From NCBI GenBank assembly GCA_900319855.1, contig ONQC01000009.1, positions 1 through 64,000 on the forward strand: DNA of 64,000 nt, read 5' to 3'. The position numbers and the translations under genes were made by a program. Under the pieces are notes generated by a model. That model was not told where the DNA came from, searched no databases, and saw nothing but the letters and a program-made list of their open reading frames with translations. This DNA comes from an uncultured Bacteroidales bacterium. GTDB taxonomy: Bacteria > Bacteroidota > Bacteroidia > Bacteroidales > UBA932. Each line of letters opens with the position of its first letter. The stretch's first letter is position 1. Of the stretch, positions 30,564-39,463 are shown one piece after another.

Positions 30564-31474
30564 CATTCGGGCGGGGCGAGGCGGCAACGGACCAGCCGGC
30601 CGGCGTTTTCGGCGGTCAACACGCCGGCGCTGGCCAGGGCCTCGACCGTCCAGCGGTCCCGCGGGTTGTTATCCCGGAACAAGATGATGCCATGGGCCGC
30701 ATACTTGTCGATATAGGGATGCAACTTCAGGGAATCTTCCGGCAGGGTCCAGATCCGGTAGGGTTCCGGTTGTCCAACGGAGATAAGGTCCTGCAAACCA
30801 TCGTATTTGGCCCGGTCGAATCCCCGGATGTCCATGAGCTGTTCCTTGTACGAATAGCCATGCAGCTCCTTCCGGTAAGAAACGATTCTCGAAGCATAAT
30901 AGGGACCGATGCCGGGCAAAGCGTCGAAGGCGGCGGAATCCGCTTGGTTGATGTCCAGCCGCGGAATCTCGATGTAGGGAGCAAGGCGCTGATAGACGCT
31001 ATCCTCAACCACATAGGACTTCGCGAAATCCTCTTTCCGCCGGAACCGTCCCCCGCTGGACCGGTACCGGTCGATCGCCTGCGCCTGCCGCAGGGAAAAA
31101 CCCAGTCGCTGCAGGTCTTCCAGGGATATGGTATTGGGATCGAAAGGGAACGATTCATACCGCCGGGCAGCGTATTGTTCCCGGACGGCCTGGGCCGCCG
31201 GAGCGTGGGGGGCATTGCGCCGGACCGTCCGGCGGGACACACCGGGACCGGAGGAAGCCGGGACGCGTCCTTCGGGGTCTGTTCCGGTTTCAGAGGCAGG
31301 AATCCGCTCGATGATATAGACCGTATCCGGCCGGTCGGCATGGGCGACGATGTCCAACGTGGCGGCACGGTGGACGAACAGGGCTGTCTGGTAACCCGTT
31401 ATCAAAAAGGCCAGGGCGATCGCCCCGATGATGAAAGAGGTGGAAGGGCCTTTACCTTCCGTTTGCTGGGCCAT
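30563..31474 (-). CDS. ComEA-like helix-hairpin-helix protein
   Basis: 303-residue protein with one N-terminal membrane helix (about 13-33), a low-complexity linker, and tandem helix-hairpin-helix DNA-binding units. One is near 115-170 (FDPNTISLEDLQRLGFSLRQAQAIDRYR) and a second near 172-215 (DINQADSAAFDALPGIGPYYASRIVSYR). This resembles ComEA, the membrane-anchored DNA receptor of natural transformation, but no other competence gene is in view, so uptake is not implied. Its start overlaps the rsmI end by 23 bases. Confidence 0.82.
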   Translation of the reverse strand: MAQQTEGKGPSTSFIIGAIALAFLITGYQTALFVHRAATLDIVAHADRPDTVYIIERIPASETGTDPEGRVPASSGPGVSRRTVRRNAPHAPAAQAVREQYAARRYESFPFDPNTISLEDLQRLGFSLRQAQAIDRYRSSGGRFRRKEDFAKSYVVEDSVYQRLAPYIEIPRLDINQADSAAFDALPGIGPYYASRIVSYRKELHGYSYKEQLMDIRGFDRAKYDGLQDLISVGQPEPYRIWTLPEDSLKLHPYIDKYAAHGIILFRDNNPRDRWTVEALASAGVLTAENAGRLVRCRLAPPE

Positions 31475-32186
31475 CCTCCCGGGTGTCTCTCTCCCCTTTG
31501 GTCGGACGTTGTTTCGGGGCCCCGGCGACGATGATCACAATCTCGCCTTTGGGCTCATGTTCTTTGTACCAGGCCGCCACCTCGGCAAGCGTTCCCCGGC
31601 GGTGTTCCTCGTGCACCTTGGAGATCTCGCGGGCCACGGAGCACTCCCGTTCCGGGCCGAAGGTTTCGGCAAATTGTTCGAGGGTCTTAACGAGCCGGTA
31701 CGGGGACTCGTAAAAGACCATGGTCCTGGGCTCGGATGCAAGTTCTTTCAGCAGCGTCTGGCGCCCCTTCTTGACGGGCAGGAATCCTTCGAAGCAGAAC
31801 CGGTCGCAAGGCAGGCCGGAGGACACGATGGCAGGGATGCAGGCCGTCGGACCGGGCAGGGTCTCTACCGTGATGCCTTCCGCAGCGCAGGTGCGGGCCA
31901 GCAGGAAACCTGGATCGGAGATCCCGGGCGTCCCGGCATCGCTGACCAGGGCGACGTCCAGGCCGGCCAGAATACGTTCCTTGACCAGGTTGACCGTCTG
32001 ATGCTCATTGAACTTATGATGCGACTGGAGTTTCCCGTGAATGTCATATTTGTGCAGCAGCACGCTGCTGGTACGGGTATCCTCGGCCAGGATCAGGTCC
32101 GCCTCCTTCAGCACCCGGATGGCCCGGAGGGTCATGTCTTCCAGGTTGCCCACGGGGGTCGGGACGATATAGAGCTTTCCAGCCAT
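31452..32186 (-). CDS. rsmI: 16S rRNA 2'-O-methyltransferase RsmI
   Basis: 244-residue SAM-dependent enzyme that methylates the ribose of C1402 in 16S rRNA. It has the tetrapyrrole-methylase fold, with the family-specific YIVPTPVGNLEDMTLRAI start, AEDTRTS near 35-41, LVSDAGTPGISDPG near 80-93 and LPGPTACIPAIVSSGLP near 107-124. Translation begins directly at the base after the stop of the acidic protein gene, so they are in one transcript. Confidence 0.96.
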   Translation of the reverse strand: MAGKLYIVPTPVGNLEDMTLRAIRVLKEADLILAEDTRTSSVLLHKYDIHGKLQSHHKFNEHQTVNLVKERILAGLDVALVSDAGTPGISDPGFLLARTCAAEGITVETLPGPTACIPAIVSSGLPCDRFCFEGFLPVKKGRQTLLKELASEPRTMVFYESPYRLVKTLEQFAETFGPERECSVAREISKVHEEHRRGTLAEVAAWYKEHEPKGEIVIIVAGAPKQRPTKGERDTREDGPANGR

Positions 32187-33065
32187 CTATTTGCGGATCT
32201 TGCGGCGGACGGCCATCATGAACTTGTAGACGTCATCGGAAGCCAGGTCCCATTCCGGGAAGGTCTCGCTCAGGTAGCTGATGGCTTCCTTCAGGGTTGA
32301 GGTCCGGTTGAGCCGGTCTACGGTATCCTGGTACAGGGCGGAATCCTTGCGGAACAAACGGGATATGAACATGACCTGGTCGCCCAGGGCGATGGCGCTG
32401 CGCAGCGACTTGACCTCCGGTCCCGGAATGTCCGTCCGCCATGCAGCGGCGATTTCCATGGCATCGACAACGGCCTTGTTGCCGGTATTTTCCGCCACCT
32501 CCGCGATGCTCTCCCTGCGGCGGCGTCCCTTCTTGGGCTCAGCGGGGATCTCTTCCCCGAACAACCCGAAGAAACCTTCTTCCTCCGGCTCGGCCTTCTG
32601 TACCTTCTCCGGTTCAGGCTCGGCCGCCTTTTCCTCCTGCGGTGCGGGCGCGGCTTCTTCGACGGGCTCCGGTTCCGATACCGGTTCCTCCGGCAGGTCT
32701 TCGGCCTCGTCCAGGATAATGGCTTCCTCCTCTTCGACAGGCTCCGGTTCTGCAGCAGGTTCCGCTACGGGCGCAGGCTCCGGTTCTGCGGCAGGTTCCA
32801 CAGTATGTTCAAACACAGGCTCGGCGACCGGGGCTGGTTCGACCGGGAAGTCGGTCTCTTCCAGGGAAATATCAATCGGCTCGGACAGGTCGACAGGCTC
32901 TTCTTCGGCGAGCGGCTCCGGCTGGACGGCCGCATCCGCTCCGGTGGCGGCCAGGGCACGCGCCGCCTCTGCGGCGGACAATTCCGCCACGACGGCCTCG
33001 AGTTCAGCCACCTCCCGTTTCAGGGTTTCCAACCTGTTGATAACTTCTTCTAATTTTTTCTCCAT
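32187..33065 (-). CDS. Acidic Pro/Glu-rich protein with conserved C-terminal domain
   Basis: 292-residue cytosolic protein without a signal peptide. Residues 1-35 form a coiled coil. Residues 40-170 are a Pro-, Glu- and Ala-rich acidic repeat region with many PEP, AEPEP and VAEPA units. A basic stretch (KKGRRRRES) follows, and 205-292 is a compact helical domain reading SAIALGDQVMFISRLFRKD and ending SDDVYKFMMAVRRKIRK. A domain of this kind is found at the C-terminus of many uncharacterised Bacteroidales proteins (family recollection). Function unknown. First gene of the operon with rsmI and the helix-hairpin-helix protein. Confidence 0.75.
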   Translation of the reverse strand: MEKKLEEVINRLETLKREVAELEAVVAELSAAEAARALAATGADAAVQPEPLAEEEPVDLSEPIDISLEETDFPVEPAPVAEPVFEHTVEPAAEPEPAPVAEPAAEPEPVEEEEAIILDEAEDLPEEPVSEPEPVEEAAPAPQEEKAAEPEPEKVQKAEPEEEGFFGLFGEEIPAEPKKGRRRRESIAEVAENTGNKAVVDAMEIAAAWRTDIPGPEVKSLRSAIALGDQVMFISRLFRKDSALYQDTVDRLNRTSTLKEAISYLSETFPEWDLASDDVYKFMMAVRRKIRK

Positions 33066-33081
33066 AGGGCTGAAAAATGAC

Positions 33082-33089
33082 TATCTTTG
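33082..33089 (+). promoter_or_regulatory. -7 element of tdk
   Basis: TATCTTTG matches TAnnTTTG, 51 bases before the chosen tdk start at 33141. Confidence 0.6.
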
Positions 33090-33140
33090 CTTACAAACCC
33101 GATAGGGTTGCATCGGCAAGCGTCATTTACAAAAATAAAT

Positions 33141-33716
33141 ATGTTTTCAGAAAATACCAAAAAATCGGGCTGCATCGAGGTAATCTGCGGCTCCATGTTT
33201 TCGGGCAAGACAGAAGAACTGATCCGCCGGCTCAAACGCGCCCAGTTCGCCAAGCAGAAAATCGAGATTTTCAAGCCTACCGTCGATAAGCGTTATTCGG
33301 ACCTCGATGTCGTATCCCATGACTCCACGACCATCCCGTGCACCCCGATCAAGACGCCGGCCCGGATGCTGAACGTCTCCCCCGACGTGCAGGTCGTCGG
33401 TATCGACGAAGCCCAGTTTTTTGACGAAAGCATCATTGAAGTCGCCCAGACGCTCGCCAACCGCGGCGTCCGCGTCATCATCGCCGGCCTGGACACCGAC
33501 TATCTCGGCAAGCCCTTCGGCCCGATGCCCGGCCTGATGGCCATCGCCGAAGATGTCCAGAAAGTCCACGCCATCTGCGTCCGCTGCGGCAACCTCGCCA
33601 ACCACAGCCACCGCCTCTCCGCCAGCAAGAAACTCGTCGTCCTCGGAGAAAAGGACGTCTACGAGCCCCTCTGCCGCGAATGCTACAACAAGGCCCTCGC
33701 CGAAGACCAGGCCTGA
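33141..33716 (+). CDS. tdk: Thymidine kinase
   Basis: 191-residue type II thymidine kinase that makes dTMP from thymidine in the salvage pathway. The P-loop is [14 protein letters not shown] near 18-31, the catalytic Glu is in GIDEAQFF near 88-95, and zinc-binding cysteines are seen in CVRCG and CREC towards the C-terminus. ATG 33141 is chosen because it starts the conserved region and sits 51 bases below the promoter; the 18 codons upstream are not family-like. The 3' end faces xerD seven bases away. Confidence 0.95.
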   Translation: MFSENTKKSGCIEVICGSMFSGKTEELIRRLKRAQFAKQKIEIFKPTVDKRYSDLDVVSHDSTTIPCTPIKTPARMLNVSPDVQVVGIDEAQFFDESIIEVAQTLANRGVRVIIAGLDTDYLGKPFGPMPGLMAIAEDVQKVHAICVRCGNLANHSHRLSASKKLVVLGEKDVYEPLCRECYNKALAEDQA

Positions 33717-33723
33717 CCCGGAC

Positions 33724-34569
33724 TCAGCGGCGGGGATGGTGGTCGAGGATGGCGCGCTGCCAGGTGCGGCTGTCGATGTGGGTATAGATTTCGGTGGTGA
33801 GGATGCTCTCGTGCCCCAGCATTTCCTGGACGACGCGCAGGTCGGCGCCGTTCTCGACCAGGTGGGTGGCAAACGAATGACGGAAGGTATGCGGGGAGAT
33901 CTCCTTATGGATGCCCGCGGCCATGGCCTGCGTCTTGACCAGGTTGAAAACGGTGATCCGGCTGAGCGGACGTCCGGACTTGCTTACAAACAGCGTGTCC
34001 GTATCGAAAGGACGCAAGTCCAGATATCGCTTGACCGCCTCGGCGGCCATTTCGCCCAAGGGAACCAGCCGCTGCTTGTCTCCCTTTCCGATGACCCGCA
34101 CGAAACCTTCCTCGAAAAAAACATCTGAAACCCTCAGCCCGACGGCCTCCGAGACGCGGAGGCCGCATCCGTACAGGACCTCCAGGATGGCCCGGTCGCG
34201 GCACCGCTGCCAGCCCTCCGGCACGACGGACTCCAAGATTGCCGTCACCTCTTCCAGCGACAGCACCTCCGGCAGGTAACGGCCGAGTTTCGGGAAATCC
34301 ACCCCGTCGCAGGGATTGTCATCCCGCTCCTTCTCCAGGATCAGCCAGGCGAAAAAAGACCGCAGGGAACTCAGCAGCCGCGCCTGGCTCCGCTTGGACA
34401 TGTCCCGGGCAGCTAGGTAATCAACGATATCCCCGGAAGATACGGCCGGAGCATCCAGGCCGGTGACCGTGAAAAAATCCTTCACATCACGGACATAGGC
34501 TGCCACCGTATTCGGCGACATCCCCCGCTCGACCTTCAGGTAATACCGGTATTGATCCAGAAATCCCAT
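33724..34569 (-). CDS. xerD: Tyrosine recombinase XerD
   Basis: 281-residue site-specific recombinase that resolves chromosome dimers at dif with its partner. It has an N-terminal SAM-like core-binding domain (1-90) and a C-terminal catalytic domain with the Arg in GCGLRVSEAVGLR, HTFRHSFATHL, a His in LGHESILTTEIYTHI and the nucleophile Tyr in that last segment. The start MGFLDQYRYYLK is the conserved one; the 46 upstream codons cross the DPP III terminator and are not used. XerC is not in the window. Confidence 0.92.
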   Translation of the reverse strand: MGFLDQYRYYLKVERGMSPNTVAAYVRDVKDFFTVTGLDAPAVSSGDIVDYLAARDMSKRSQARLLSSLRSFFAWLILEKERDDNPCDGVDFPKLGRYLPEVLSLEEVTAILESVVPEGWQRCRDRAILEVLYGCGLRVSEAVGLRVSDVFFEEGFVRVIGKGDKQRLVPLGEMAAEAVKRYLDLRPFDTDTLFVSKSGRPLSRITVFNLVKTQAMAAGIHKEISPHTFRHSFATHLVENGADLRVVQEMLGHESILTTEIYTHIDSRTWQRAILDHHPRR

Positions 34570-34573
34570 TGGT

Positions 34574-34607
34574 AAAAAAGAGGGACCTGTTTCCTGGCAG
34601 ATCCCCC
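34574..34607 (-). terminator. Terminator after the DPP III gene
   Basis: Read on the minus strand, a ten-base stem (GGGGGATCTG with CAGGTCCCTC, two G-T pairs) with an eight-base loop is followed by six T. It separates DPP III transcription from xerD, whose start codon is only a few bases on. Confidence 0.8.
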
Positions 34608-34618
34608 CTGTTTTCATA

Positions 34619-36613
34619 TTACAGCGTCCGGTACTTGTCTCCGTAATAGAGCTGCTGACCCAGGTAATCGTCGGTATAAACCACCTCGTAGTCAACGATT
34701 TCCCCATTCTTGACCACCGGAACGATCTCCGGATTGATGAAACCGCCGTAAGGTTTCAGATCCAGGGCGGCATAACGCTCCAGCACCTCTTTGTGCAGGG
34801 CCGGGTCGATATCGACCGCATACTTCTCGATCAAGGCCTTGCCGGCTTCGTAATCTCCTTCGGATTTGATCCGCTGGATCTCTGCCAGCAAGTCGCCGAA
34901 CAGACCGCGCAGCGCTTCGAAATCATTGACCACAAAATACGTCTTTCCGTCACGGATCTTCTTCTCGATGACATTCCGGTCCGCGCCCTTCTCATAGCAC
35001 CACTCCGCGATCAACTTGCGGTTCTGCATATGGGCCTCGGTATTCGGACGGCCGAGTTCGACGCGGGTGAACTGCGTAAAGAGGCCGTTACGGATATAGT
35101 TGGAATAGTGGGCCTTATAGGCATCCGGGTGCTTCATGATACCCAGTTCCAGGAGCTTCGGATCTGCCATGTACCACAGGCCGAAGAGGTCGGCACGGGC
35201 CTCCTCCAGGGCGGACTGGTACTCGCCCAGCGCCGTGGAACTCACGCCCGGAAGCAGCTGTCCGGACGCGTGGCCCAGGCATTCATGCAGGTCGGTGTGA
35301 ACCTCATCGGCGTAGCCGCCATATAACTTATAGGCATCGATCTCAGCCTGGTCCCAGGCGAACTCGGAGAGTACGCTCTTCGGGAATTCCAGGGAGGAGA
35401 AATCATACGTGTGGGTGATGTTGGCGATGGTCACGGACTTGGATCCATGGTCCTTGCGGATCCAGTCGGCGTTCGGCAGGTTGATGCCGATCGGGGTGGA
35501 CGGATAGGTCGCACCGGCCAGGGCCACGGCATTGACCACCTTGGCGGAAATACCCCTAACCTCTTTCTTCTTGAAACGCGGATCCACCGGAGAGTTGTCT
35601 TCGAACCACTGGGCGTTCGCACTCAGGGTCTCCGTACGGGCGGAAGCGGCGAAATCCTTGATGTGGACCTCGCCTTCCCAGGTCGCCTTGCGGCCCAGCG
35701 GGTCGTCATAGTCCTCGATGAAACCGTTGATGAAATCCACGGTACCGAGGGTATCCTTCACCCACTCCACGTTGAATTCGTCCCATTTCCGCAGGTCGCC
35801 GGTACGATAGTATTCCAGCAGCAGGCCGATGGCCCTCGACTGGATCTCATTCTCGGCATATTTCTGCGCTTCCGTCAGTTCGGCACAGATTTTCTCGATC
35901 GCCGGACCGTAGATACCGCCGATCTTCCACGGCAGTTCCTTCACCACTCCGTCCTGCTTGACGACCTTGGAATTCAAGCCGTAGGAAATCGGGGTCGGAT
36001 CCTTGGGATCGGCCATCCGGGCATAGAAATCATCCACTTCCTTGCGCGTCACACCGTCGTAGAAATTGACGGCGGACAGGGCCACGATGTCGCCGGTCTT
36101 CGAAGTCGAACGGCGCTGGTTCAAGGCATCCTTGTCATAGATGAAATCCAGCAGGGCGGTATCGGTATCGCCCACGGCCTCCATCAGGGATGCGAAATAC
36201 GCCTTCGGGCAAGCCGGGACAAACTTATCTTCGGCATAGTGATGGTGGACGCCATTGCTGAAGAAAACGCGCTTGGCATATACGGTAAAGGCTTCGAAAT
36301 CAGCCGAAGACCGATCGCCCTGGTATTTGTTCAGGATATCTTCAAGGACATGGCGGACCGGCAGGTTCCAGGCGCAATACTGGTCCCAGGTGATATCCCG
36401 GCCGTATTTGGCCGCTTCGGCCAGGTGGTAGGCATAAGCCTTCTGGCGGAGTGTCAGTTCTTCCCACCCGGGGATCTGGTAGCGCATGACCTTCAGGTCG
36501 GCAAACTGGTCGACCGTATATTTGAATTCGGGAGCGGCTTCCTTCTTCTGGCCGCAGGAAGCGACAAGGGCGGCCATGGCGGATGTCATCAACATCTTCG
36601 AAAAAGTATTCAT
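34619..36613 (-). CDS. Dipeptidyl peptidase III (M49), lipoprotein
   Basis: 664-residue zinc peptidase that removes dipeptides from peptide N-termini. The zinc motif HECLGH lies near 440-447 and the second motif EEARADLF near 470, both typical of family M49. Length is close to the roughly 675 residues known for the Bacteroides thetaiotaomicron enzyme. The N-terminus MNTFSKMLMTSAMAALVASCGQ is a lipoprotein signal, so this copy should act in the periplasm or outer membrane. ATG 36613 is chosen over 36646 because it starts the signal peptide and lies just below the promoter. Monocistronic. Confidence 0.92.
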   Translation of the reverse strand: MNTFSKMLMTSAMAALVASCGQKKEAAPEFKYTVDQFADLKVMRYQIPGWEELTLRQKAYAYHLAEAAKYGRDITWDQYCAWNLPVRHVLEDILNKYQGDRSSADFEAFTVYAKRVFFSNGVHHHYAEDKFVPACPKAYFASLMEAVGDTDTALLDFIYDKDALNQRRSTSKTGDIVALSAVNFYDGVTRKEVDDFYARMADPKDPTPISYGLNSKVVKQDGVVKELPWKIGGIYGPAIEKICAELTEAQKYAENEIQSRAIGLLLEYYRTGDLRKWDEFNVEWVKDTLGTVDFINGFIEDYDDPLGRKATWEGEVHIKDFAASARTETLSANAQWFEDNSPVDPRFKKKEVRGISAKVVNAVALAGATYPSTPIGINLPNADWIRKDHGSKSVTIANITHTYDFSSLEFPKSVLSEFAWDQAEIDAYKLYGGYADEVHTDLHECLGHASGQLLPGVSSTALGEYQSALEEARADLFGLWYMADPKLLELGIMKHPDAYKAHYSNYIRNGLFTQFTRVELGRPNTEAHMQNRKLIAEWCYEKGADRNVIEKKIRDGKTYFVVNDFEALRGLFGDLLAEIQRIKSEGDYEAGKALIEKYAVDIDPALHKEVLERYAALDLKPYGGFINPEIVPVVKNGEIVDYEVVYTDDYLGQQLYYGDKYRTL

Positions 36614-36634
36614 AGAAATAACGGATCTGTCTTG

Positions 36635-36642
36635 CAAAGATA
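36635..36642 (-). promoter_or_regulatory. -7 element of the DPP III gene
   Basis: The minus strand reads TATCTTTG, matching TAnnTTTG, 21 bases before the start codon. It is divergent from the clostripain promoter at 36694. Confidence 0.65.
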
Positions 36643-36693
36643 GCAAAAGATGGAATAATTGTTGTGGGCAATGACAGAATCGCCAAAAGTTGT

Positions 36694-36701
36694 TATCTTT
36701 G
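36694..36701 (+). promoter_or_regulatory. -7 element of the first clostripain gene
   Basis: TATCTTTG matches TAnnTTTG and ends eight bases before ATG 36710, again predicting a nearly leaderless mRNA. Confidence 0.65.
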
Positions 36702-36709
36702 CAGATACT

Positions 36710-38011
36710 ATGAGACTGAAAAGGAACATTGCCCGTTTGCTGCTGCCGGTCCTGATACTGACGGCCTGTGACGGCTGGAAAGCCGATAAGGAATCCACCC
36801 GGAACGTATGCATCGTCTATTCAGCCGGTTATAACAATCTGTCCCCGGACCTGACCGAGGACCTCAATGACCTTGCTACTAAGGGGTATGTTCCCAAGAA
36901 AAAGGGGCAGGATGTGCTGCTGGTGGCCAGCCGCAAAACCGCCGATGCCAGGGGGGCCGACTACAAGACCCAGACCGCGGCCTATCTGTACCGTCTCTAC
37001 AAACATAACAACAAAATTGTCAGAGACACCCTGTTCGCCCTGCGAGAGGGCGTATCCATGCTGGAAACCGACGCAATGCGCACCCTGCTGGAGAAAGCCC
37101 GGGATCTCTATCCCTCGGACCACTATGGAGTGGTCTTCACCTCCCACGGAAATGGTTGGCTTCCCTCCGGTTTTTATGCGAATCCCGAGCGTTTCCGCTC
37201 TTCTTCCGCCCAGCGTCGTGCACCACGGATCGAAGCGCCGGACAACTTCCCGCTCTATGGCACGCCGGGGGTCATCCGCACCAAATCCCTCGGTCCGGAA
37301 TTCTATTATGAGCCCGAAGGGACGACCCGCCTTTCAACCGAGATGGACATCGATGACATGGCAGCCGCCATTCCGATGCACCTGGATTACCTGCTGTTCG
37401 ACGCCTGCCTGATGGGCGGAGTCGAAGTGGCCTGGGCCCTGCGGGAAGTCGCCGATTACGTCGGTTTCTCCCAGGCGGAGGTCCTGACCGAAGGTTTCAA
37501 TTACACAACACTGGCCAGCCATCTGCTGCAGGCGACGCCGGATCCCACCGCCGTCTGCGACGATTTCTACCAATACTACGAAAAGCAATCCGGCGAATAC
37601 CATTCCGCAACGATATCCCTGATCCGCGCCAGCGAGCTTGAAGCCCTGGCCCGGGCCTGCAAACCACTGTTTGAAAAATACCGGACTGCTATCGGCGGAC
37701 TGAAGGCCTCCGGAGTCCAAGGCTTCGGCGGTACCAAGCATTATTTCTACGACCTCGCGGACATCCTGGTCAAGGCCGGCGCTTCCGCAGAGGAAATGAC
37801 CGGGGTACAGGCCGCCCTCGACCGCTGCATCGTCTACAAGGGCAGCACCGGCCAGTATTACAGTGCTTACGGCGGCACATACGAGATCAAAGCCTTCTGC
37901 GGCCTGAGCATGTACCTGCCCTCGCCGAGCGTCGTCACCACCGGGAAAGCCTACCTGGACGAGTATTACCGCACACTGGGCTGGAACCAGGCCACAGAAC
38001 TGGTGAAATAA
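36710..38011 (+). CDS. Clostripain-family (C11) cysteine protease lipoprotein, copy 1
   Basis: 433-residue lipoprotein (lipobox LTAC, Cys near 20) with a C11/clostripain-type caspase-like fold. The catalytic His is in TSHGNGW near 145 and the catalytic Cys in FDACLMGG near 234. Family members cut after Arg or Lys and are processed autocatalytically. The start MRLKRNIARLLL is fixed by the promoter and the signal peptide; an upstream in-frame extension crosses the promoter. A paralogue follows 33 bases later. Parts of the two genes are nearly identical in DNA. Confidence 0.9.
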   Translation: MRLKRNIARLLLPVLILTACDGWKADKESTRNVCIVYSAGYNNLSPDLTEDLNDLATKGYVPKKKGQDVLLVASRKTADARGADYKTQTAAYLYRLYKHNNKIVRDTLFALREGVSMLETDAMRTLLEKARDLYPSDHYGVVFTSHGNGWLPSGFYANPERFRSSSAQRRAPRIEAPDNFPLYGTPGVIRTKSLGPEFYYEPEGTTRLSTEMDIDDMAAAIPMHLDYLLFDACLMGGVEVAWALREVADYVGFSQAEVLTEGFNYTTLASHLLQATPDPTAVCDDFYQYYEKQSGEYHSATISLIRASELEALARACKPLFEKYRTAIGGLKASGVQGFGGTKHYFYDLADILVKAGASAEEMTGVQAALDRCIVYKGSTGQYYSAYGGTYEIKAFCGLSMYLPSPSVVTTGKAYLDEYYRTLGWNQATELVK

Positions 38012-38030
38012 TCCTCATACACAATACTTT
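37892..38030 (+). repeat. Duplicated 3' block, copy 1
   Basis: 139-base block covering the last 40 codons of clostripain copy 1 and 19 bases of downstream non-coding DNA. It matches 39245-39383 with four mismatches. The shared non-coding tail (atcctcatacacaatactt) shows that the duplication or conversion tract runs past the stop codon. Confidence 0.9.
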
Positions 38031-38044
38031 ATAACAATTACAGT

Positions 38045-39364
38045 ATGTTTTTTTACAGGCAAAAACGTATCTTATATAATACTATCCTGCAACTTCTTTT
38101 CATCCTCACATTGCCAATCGCCTGCGACAAGCAAGACCCAGATGAAGCAACAATCCGCAATGTCTGTATCATCTATTCAGCCGGCTACAGCGACCTTTCC
38201 ACGGCGCTGACAGAGGATCTCGCTGACATAGCGACTAAAGGTTTCGTCCCAAAGAGGAAAGGGGCGGATGTATTACTGGCAATCAGCCAAAGGACGGCGC
38301 AACCCGGAGATTACATCACGCCGACCGCCCCCTGTCTCTATCGGATATACAAGCACTCCGGAAAGGTCATTCGGGACACGCTGTTCTCCATGGACGAAGG
38401 CGTATCCCCCTTGGAAGCCGATGCTATGCGGATCCTGCTTGGCAAAGCCGGGGAACTGTTCCCGGCCAGGCATTACGGAATGGTTTTCTCGTCTCATGGG
38501 AGCGGCTGGTTGCCCCCCGGCTTTTTCAGGAATCCGGACATCTCTAAAAAATCAAAAAGAGAAAGACGTGCCAGCTGGATTCCAGTCCCGGACAGCTACT
38601 TTCAGGACGACCTCCCGGGTTTTATCCTGACCAAGGCTGCCGGCGCGGAATACCATCAAAAGCCAGGAGAAAAGGAAATGTATACCGTGGAAACGGACAT
38701 TCAAGCGTTCGCGGCCAGCATTCCGATGCACCTGGACTACCTGCTGTTCGACGCCTGCCTGATGGGCGGGGTCGAAGTGGCCTGGGCCCTGCGGGAAGTC
38801 GCCGATTACATCGGTTTTTCCCAAACAGAAATTCTCAGCGAAGGATTCGATTACACATCATTGACCGACCATCTGCTGCAAGCGACACCGGATCCCACAG
38901 CCGTCTGCGACGATTTCTACCAATACTACGAAAAGCAAACCGGCATATACCGTTCCGCCACGATATCCCTGATCCGGACTGGAGAGTTGGAGGATCTGGC
39001 CCGGACCTGCAGGCCGCTGTTCGAAAGATACCGGGCGGAAATCAGCGCGCTGAAGCCATCAGAAGTCCAAGGGTTCGGCGGGGCGAAACGTTACTTCTTC
39101 GACCTCGCAGACATTCTGGAAAAAGCCGGAGCCTCCGCAGAGGAAATGGCCGGGGTACAGGATGCACTTGACCGCTGCATCACTTATAAAAATCACACGG
39201 AGAAATATTACAGCGCCAACGTCAGAGATACGCTCCAGATCCATGCCTTCTGCGGCCTGAGCATGTACCTGCCCTCGCCGAGCGTCGTCACCACCGGGAA
39301 AGCCTACCTGGACGAATATTACTGCACCCTGGGCTGGAACCAGGCTACAGAACTGGTGAAATAA
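38045..39364 (+). CDS. Clostripain-family (C11) cysteine protease lipoprotein, copy 2
   Basis: 439-residue paralogue of the preceding gene with lipobox LPIAC (Cys near 28), catalytic His in SSHGSGW and Cys in FDACLMGG. The first 40 codons are AT-rich and unlike copy 1, the middle is moderately diverged, while the Cys region and the C-terminus are almost identical to copy 1 at DNA level. Both catalytic residues are kept, so both copies may be active, perhaps with different substrate pockets. It has no clear promoter in the 33-base gap, so it is probably co-transcribed with copy 1. Confidence 0.9.
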   Translation: MFFYRQKRILYNTILQLLFILTLPIACDKQDPDEATIRNVCIIYSAGYSDLSTALTEDLADIATKGFVPKRKGADVLLAISQRTAQPGDYITPTAPCLYRIYKHSGKVIRDTLFSMDEGVSPLEADAMRILLGKAGELFPARHYGMVFSSHGSGWLPPGFFRNPDISKKSKRERRASWIPVPDSYFQDDLPGFILTKAAGAEYHQKPGEKEMYTVETDIQAFAASIPMHLDYLLFDACLMGGVEVAWALREVADYIGFSQTEILSEGFDYTSLTDHLLQATPDPTAVCDDFYQYYEKQTGIYRSATISLIRTGELEDLARTCRPLFERYRAEISALKPSEVQGFGGAKRYFFDLADILEKAGASAEEMAGVQDALDRCITYKNHTEKYYSANVRDTLQIHAFCGLSMYLPSPSVVTTGKAYLDEYYCTLGWNQATELVK

Positions 39365-39383
39365 TCCTCATACACAATACTTT
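39245..39383 (+). repeat. Duplicated 3' block, copy 2
   Basis: Partner of 37892-38030: the 3' coding end of clostripain copy 2 plus its downstream flank, 135 of 139 bases identical. Confidence 0.9.
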
Positions 39384-39398
39384 TCAAAAAATAATTCG

Positions 39399-39406
39399 TA
39401 TATTTG
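39399..39406 (+). promoter_or_regulatory. -7 element of rplY-pth
   Basis: TATATTTG matches TAnnTTTG and lies 85 bases before the L25 start, giving an unusually long leader for this window. Confidence 0.65.
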
Positions 39407-39418
39407 CGGTCCCAAAAT

Positions 39419-39463
39419 AAAAGCCCGCGGGCTTTTGGTGCAATGGGGTCTGCTTCGGCAGAC
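39419..39463 (+). promoter_or_regulatory. Two-hairpin leader of the L25 gene
   Basis: Between promoter and rplY the leader holds a perfect 18-base palindrome AAAAGCCCG/CGGGCTTTT at 39419-39436, then a second stem GTCTGC/GCAGAC closed by a UUCG tetraloop at 39448-39463. A seven-codon ATG frame (MGSASAD) overlaps the second stem. The palindrome also ends in TTTT, so it could terminate or attenuate. This is a plausible ribosomal-protein leader; the regulatory role is inferred. Confidence 0.5.

Noticed and set aside
30563-31474. Competence locus next to recA
   Set aside because: The ComEA-like helix-hairpin-helix protein stands alone; no comEC, comF, dprA or pilus gene is in the window.
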